Below are positions 7,391 through 9,436 of a DNA stretch of 9,436 bases, piece by piece. The translations under genes were made by a program, and so were the position numbers. The first letter of the stretch is position 1. Every line of letters begins with the position of its first letter. Location of the stretch: assembly GCA_018713425.1 (NCBI GenBank), contig DVOT01000062.1:1-9436 (forward strand), given 5' to 3'. The notes below the pieces were generated by a model that searched no databases, was not told where the DNA came from, and saw only the letters and a program-made list of their open reading frames with translations. This DNA comes from Alectryocaccomicrobium faecavium. Lineage in GTDB: Bacteria > Bacillota > Clostridia > Christensenellales > Aristaeellaceae.

Positions 7391-8701
7391 ATGGACCGGT
7401 ACTACCATTCTGTTACGCTGGATAAGGACAAGTGCGTTGGCTGCACCAATTGCTTAAAGCGGTGCCCCACCGAGGCCATCCGCGTGCGCGGCGGGCGGGC
7501 CCATATCATCGATGAGCGCTGCATCGATTGCGGCGAATGCATCCGCGTGTGCGAGCACCACGCGAAAATCGCCAATACCAACCCGCTCAGCGCCATCAAT
7601 GGCTTTCCTTATAAGATCGCGCTGCCCGCGCCTTCGCTGTACGGCCAGTTCAAAAATCTGCGCAGCATTTCGGACGTGATCGAGGGCCTCAAAATGATGG
7701 GCTTCGACGCCGTGTATGAAGTCGCGCGCGGGGCCGACATCGTTTCCGTGGCGGTGATGGAGCGCATGAAGGAGCCGGATTGCCCCCGGCCGCTGATTTC
7801 TTCCAGTTGCCCGGCGGTGGTGCGGCTGATTCAAACGCGCTTTCCGGAATTGATCGATAACATTGTGGACGTGCGCTCGCCCATGGAGGTGGCCGCGTCG
7901 CAGGCGCGCAGCGAATTCGCGCGCGAAAAAGGCGTGGATCCCAAGGACGTGGGCTGCTTCTTCATCACGCCCTGCGCCGCGAAGATGACGGCCATCCGCA
8001 AACCCCTGGGCCACGAGAAGAGCGCGGTGGACGGCGCCATTTCCTTCCTGGAAGTGTATGGGCTGCTCTCCGGGCAGATCAAAAAGGCCGTGAAGCCGGA
8101 AGACGCTCCATCGCCGCGCGCCACCAGCTTTGGCATTGGCTGGGCGCGCACGGGCGGGGAGGCCGGCGCGGTGCAGCAGGAAGAATCCCTGGCCGTGGAC
8201 GGAATCGACAACGTGATCCGTGTGCTGGAGGAAATTGAGGATAACCGCCTGCCGGGTCTGCGCTTTTTCGAGGGCATGGCCTGCTTTGGCGGCTGCATCG
8301 GCGGCCCGCTCTCCTTTGAAAACCCCTTTATCGCGCGCAACCGCATCCGCAAGCTGGTGCTTTCCCTGCCCAAGGTGCGCCCGCAAGACGTGGTTTCGCC
8401 CGAGGAGATTTCGGGGATGGCGGATGAAATCTTCTGCGATAAGCCGCTGGAACCCGTAAAGGTGATGCAACTGGGCAAGGATGTGCGCGAAGCGCTGCAC
8501 AATATGGAGCGCGTGGAAGAACTGAGCAAAAAGCTGCCCGGGCTGGATTGCGGCAGTTGCGGCTCGCCCTCTTGCCAGGCGTTGGCGGAGGATATCGTGC
8601 TGGGTTACGCCACCGAAATGGATTGCCTGGTGTTGCTCAAGGAGCGCCTGCGGCAGATGGCGCACCAAATGGTCGAAATGTCGGAAACTACCAGAAAGTA
8701 G
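7391..8701 (+). CDS. [FeFe]-hydrogenase-like iron-sulfur protein, probably sensory (group C/D type)
   Basis: The 436-residue protein has four parts. Two ferredoxin-type [4Fe-4S] motifs come first (Cys15/18/21/25 and Cys44/47/50/54). The hydrogenase large-subunit domain has SSSCP (L1, ligand Cys140), TPCAAK (L2, Cys195) and EGMACFGGCIGG (L3, Cys298 and Cys302). A C-terminal Fe-S domain follows (Cys387, Cys390, Cys395, probably Cys412). The final helix is short. All four H-cluster cysteines are present, but the proton-transfer Cys of catalytic enzymes (TSCCP) is Ser139 here, as expected for slow or sensory enzymes, some of which have Ala there. Sensory group C proteins usually continue into a PAS domain; this one stops. 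GGAGGAGGGGG precedes the ATG. No NuoE/NuoF partner or maturase is in view. A catalytic role is unlikely but not excluded; binding of redox or H2 signals is inferred. Confidence 0.85.
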   Translation: MDRYYHSVTLDKDKCVGCTNCLKRCPTEAIRVRGGRAHIIDERCIDCGECIRVCEHHAKIANTNPLSAINGFPYKIALPAPSLYGQFKNLRSISDVIEGLKMMGFDAVYEVARGADIVSVAVMERMKEPDCPRPLISSSCPAVVRLIQTRFPELIDNIVDVRSPMEVAASQARSEFAREKGVDPKDVGCFFITPCAAKMTAIRKPLGHEKSAVDGAISFLEVYGLLSGQIKKAVKPEDAPSPRATSFGIGWARTGGEAGAVQQEESLAVDGIDNVIRVLEEIEDNRLPGLRFFEGMACFGGCIGGPLSFENPFIARNRIRKLVLSLPKVRPQDVVSPEEISGMADEIFCDKPLEPVKVMQLGKDVREALHNMERVEELSKKLPGLDCGSCGSPSCQALAEDIVLGYATEMDCLVLLKERLRQMAHQMVEMSETTRK

Positions 8702-8710
8702 GGAAACAAA

Positions 8711-9037
8711 ATGAAAGTTACACAGCTCGCAGAACTCTTGGGCGCAAAGGTCGTTTGCCCGGCGGATCGCGAAATTGCTTGCGGTTATTCGTGCGATTTG
8801 CTCAGTTGGGTGATGGCGCATGGCAAGCAGGATATGGCGTGGGTGACCGTGCAGGCGCATCTCAACGTGATCGCCGTGGCGGTGCTAGCGGATATGTCCT
8901 GCGTGATCGCCGCCGAAGGCGTGAAATTCCCGCCCGACGCCGTGGCCAAGGCGCAAAGCGAGGATTTGGCCTTGCTGGAATGCGATAAGAGCGCTTACGA
9001 AATCTGCTCCATCATGGCGCGCGCCGGCATCCAATAA
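8711..9037 (+). CDS. DRTGG-like domain protein (second copy)
   Basis: This 108-residue, single-domain cytoplasmic protein resembles the first DRTGG protein. CGYSCDLLSWVMAH (about 24-37) corresponds to CGCGSDMMSDVLAF there, and WVTVQAHLNVIAVAVLADMSCVIAAEG (about 44-70) matches the following strand-helix-strand unit. The C-terminal part (KAQSEDLALLECDKSAYEICSIMARAGI) is the usual ending in this subgroup. It follows the hydrogenase-like gene after 9 nt; the ribosome binding site is weak (AGTAGGGAAAC), so it may depend on coupling. It is the last gene of the operon, 36 nt before a hairpin terminator. The ligand and partner are unknown. The two copies could form a heterodimer or bind different components of the switch. 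Confidence 0.75.
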   Translation: MKVTQLAELLGAKVVCPADREIACGYSCDLLSWVMAHGKQDMAWVTVQAHLNVIAVAVLADMSCVIAAEGVKFPPDAVAKAQSEDLALLECDKSAYEICSIMARAGIQ

Positions 9038-9073
9038 ATGGGCCGCCCGCGGCGCTTGACCGCGTATCCACTT

Positions 9074-9102
9074 GCGGCGCGCAAAACGCGCGCCGCTTCT
9101 TC
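9074..9102 (+). terminator. Rho-independent terminator of the SPOR-DRTGG-hydrogenase operon
   Basis: GCGGCGCGC (9074-9082) pairs perfectly with GCGCGCCGC (9088-9096) around an AAAAC loop, followed by TTCTTCAT. The stem is very stable and the U-tract is broken. Its place between the last operon gene and the tRNA promoter supports the call. Confidence 0.75.
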
Positions 9103-9115
9103 ATATAGTTTTAAC

Positions 9116-9144
9116 TTGACGTTGAAATCTTTCAGTGCTATACT
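9116..9144 (+). promoter_or_regulatory. promoter of the tRNA-Arg gene
   Basis: TTGACG (9116-9121) and TATACT (9139-9144) are separated by exactly 17 bp, and a TGC precedes the -10 box (extended -10). The predicted start is about 20 nt upstream of the mature tRNA. This is a near-consensus, strong housekeeping promoter, as expected for a tRNA. Confidence 0.88.
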
Positions 9145-9169
9145 ATATAAGCATTCGGAAACGAAGCAT

Positions 9170-9246
9170 GTGCCCGTAGCTCAGCCGGATAGAGTGTTTG
9201 GCTACGAACCAAAAGGTCGCGGGTTCGAATCCCTCCGGGCACGCCA
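9170..9246 (+). tRNA. tRNA-Arg (anticodon ACG), CCA encoded
   Basis: The cloverleaf folds completely. Acceptor arms are GTGCCCG (9170-9176) and CGGGCAC (9236-9242). The D stem is GCTC/GAGT with a G-U first pair, and the anticodon stem is TTTGG/CCAAA with loop CTACGAA. The anticodon ACG is at 9204-9206; its A34 is normally edited to inosine by TadA to read CGU/CGC/CGA. The variable loop is AGGTC and the T loop TTCGAAT. The discriminator is G9243, followed by encoded CCA (9244-9246). The T stem GCGGG/CCCTC has one C-U mismatch (9220/9234). The gene is a single-tRNA unit with its own promoter and terminator. Confidence 0.95.
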
Positions 9247-9248
9247 TG

Positions 9249-9293
9249 CGCGAATCTTTGAAATCGTTGCGATTTCAGGGATTCGCGTTTTTT
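9249..9293 (+). terminator. Rho-independent terminator after tRNA-Arg
   Basis: CGCGAATC (9249-9256) pairs with GATTCGCG (9280-9287). An inner stem, GAAATC/GATTTC (9260-9265 with 9271-9276), continues beyond a small internal loop, and T6 follows (9288-9293). It begins 2 nt after the encoded CCA. Confidence 0.9.
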
Positions 9294-9322
9294 GGCGTAT
9301 CCGTCGCGGATCACTTTTGCGG

Positions 9323-9351
9323 TTGCGATGGGCGCTTTGCCGTGGTATAAT
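9323..9351 (+). promoter_or_regulatory. promoter of the gene starting at 9404
   Basis: TTGCGA (9323-9328), a 17-bp spacer, and a perfect TATAAT (9346-9351) with TGG before it (extended -10). The predicted transcript has a leader of about 45 nt before the ATG. Confidence 0.8.
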
Positions 9352-9403
9352 AAAAGTGGGAAATGGCCCGCAAACATGGCCTGAAAGCGGAGGTTCGCAC
9401 GCA

Positions 9404-9436
9404 ATGAACGAGGAACTTCAGGAATCCGGCGGCTAC
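9404..9436 (+). CDS. start of an unidentified gene (3' end outside window)
   Basis: An ATG at 9404 opens MNEELQESGGY, which runs off the window. GCGGAGG ends at 9393, a spacer of 10 nt, and a good promoter lies upstream. Eleven residues are too few to identify a family; the start is acidic and polar, which argues against an N-terminal signal peptide. Confidence 0.65.
   Translation, partial: MNEELQESGGY

Noticed and set aside
7391..8701. Catalytic H2-evolving hydrogenase (hydA)
   Set aside because: The proton-shuttle Cys is replaced by Ser, the protein carries a C-terminal Fe-S domain and lies beside an anti-sigma-type ATPase. A sensory role fits better.
7454..8860. 468-codon open frame on the minus strand, opposite the hydrogenase-like gene
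   Set aside because: It is a mirror frame of a well-supported gene, has unusual His/Ala-rich composition, and shows no motif or ribosome binding site.

Overview
The window is GC-rich bacterial DNA, most likely from an anaerobic member of the Bacillota (Clostridia), possibly a gut resident. This is inferred from gene content, not from a marker gene. The clues are an operon of DRTGG-domain, anti-sigma-type ATPase and [FeFe]-hydrogenase-like genes of a kind known from Clostridia, GGAGG-type Shine-Dalgarno sites before most genes, a sugar operon headed by L-fucose isomerase, and a tRNA gene with encoded CCA.

Layout. (1) Positions 1-434 (+) hold the 3' end of an alpha/beta-hydrolase-like gene, followed by a large inverted repeat (453-516) that separates it from the convergent sugar operon. 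(2) Positions 523-5172 (-) are a tight four-gene operon, transcribed in the order fucI, TIM-barrel isomerase/epimerase, Gfo/Idh/MocA oxidoreductase, second TIM-barrel isomerase/epimerase. Gaps are 13 and 9 nt, with one 13-nt overlap. A promoter candidate lies at 5215-5243. (3) Positions 5173-5778 are a 600-bp divergent intergenic region with no convincing gene. It holds a mosaic of short hairpins, a 21-bp direct repeat and a perfect 14-bp inverted repeat. (4) Positions 5779-9037 (+) hold five closely spaced genes: a membrane-anchored SPOR-domain protein, a DRTGG-domain protein, an RsbW-like HATPase, a short [FeFe]-hydrogenase-like iron-sulfur protein and a second DRTGG-like protein. A hairpin terminator follows. 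(5) Positions 9116-9293 (+) are a complete tRNA-Arg(ACG) unit with its own promoter and terminator. (6) Positions 9323-9436 (+) hold a good promoter and the first 11 codons of a gene that runs off the window.

How the genes work together. The minus-strand operon looks like catabolism of L-fucose or a related sugar. It has isomerase, oxidoreductase and epimerase functions, but no fuculokinase, fuculose-phosphate aldolase or transporter in view. The pairing of a Gfo/Idh/MocA enzyme with xylose-isomerase-like TIM barrels also recalls 3-keto-sugar and C-glycoside chemistry. The plus-strand operon looks like a signalling module rather than a hydrogen-producing enzyme. The hydrogenase-like protein keeps the cysteine ligands expected for an H-cluster, but has Ser at the proton-shuttle Cys position and ends where a PAS domain would start in sensory relatives. 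It is encoded beside an anti-sigma-type ATPase and two DRTGG-type proteins, with no catalytic hydA, NuoE or NuoF in view.
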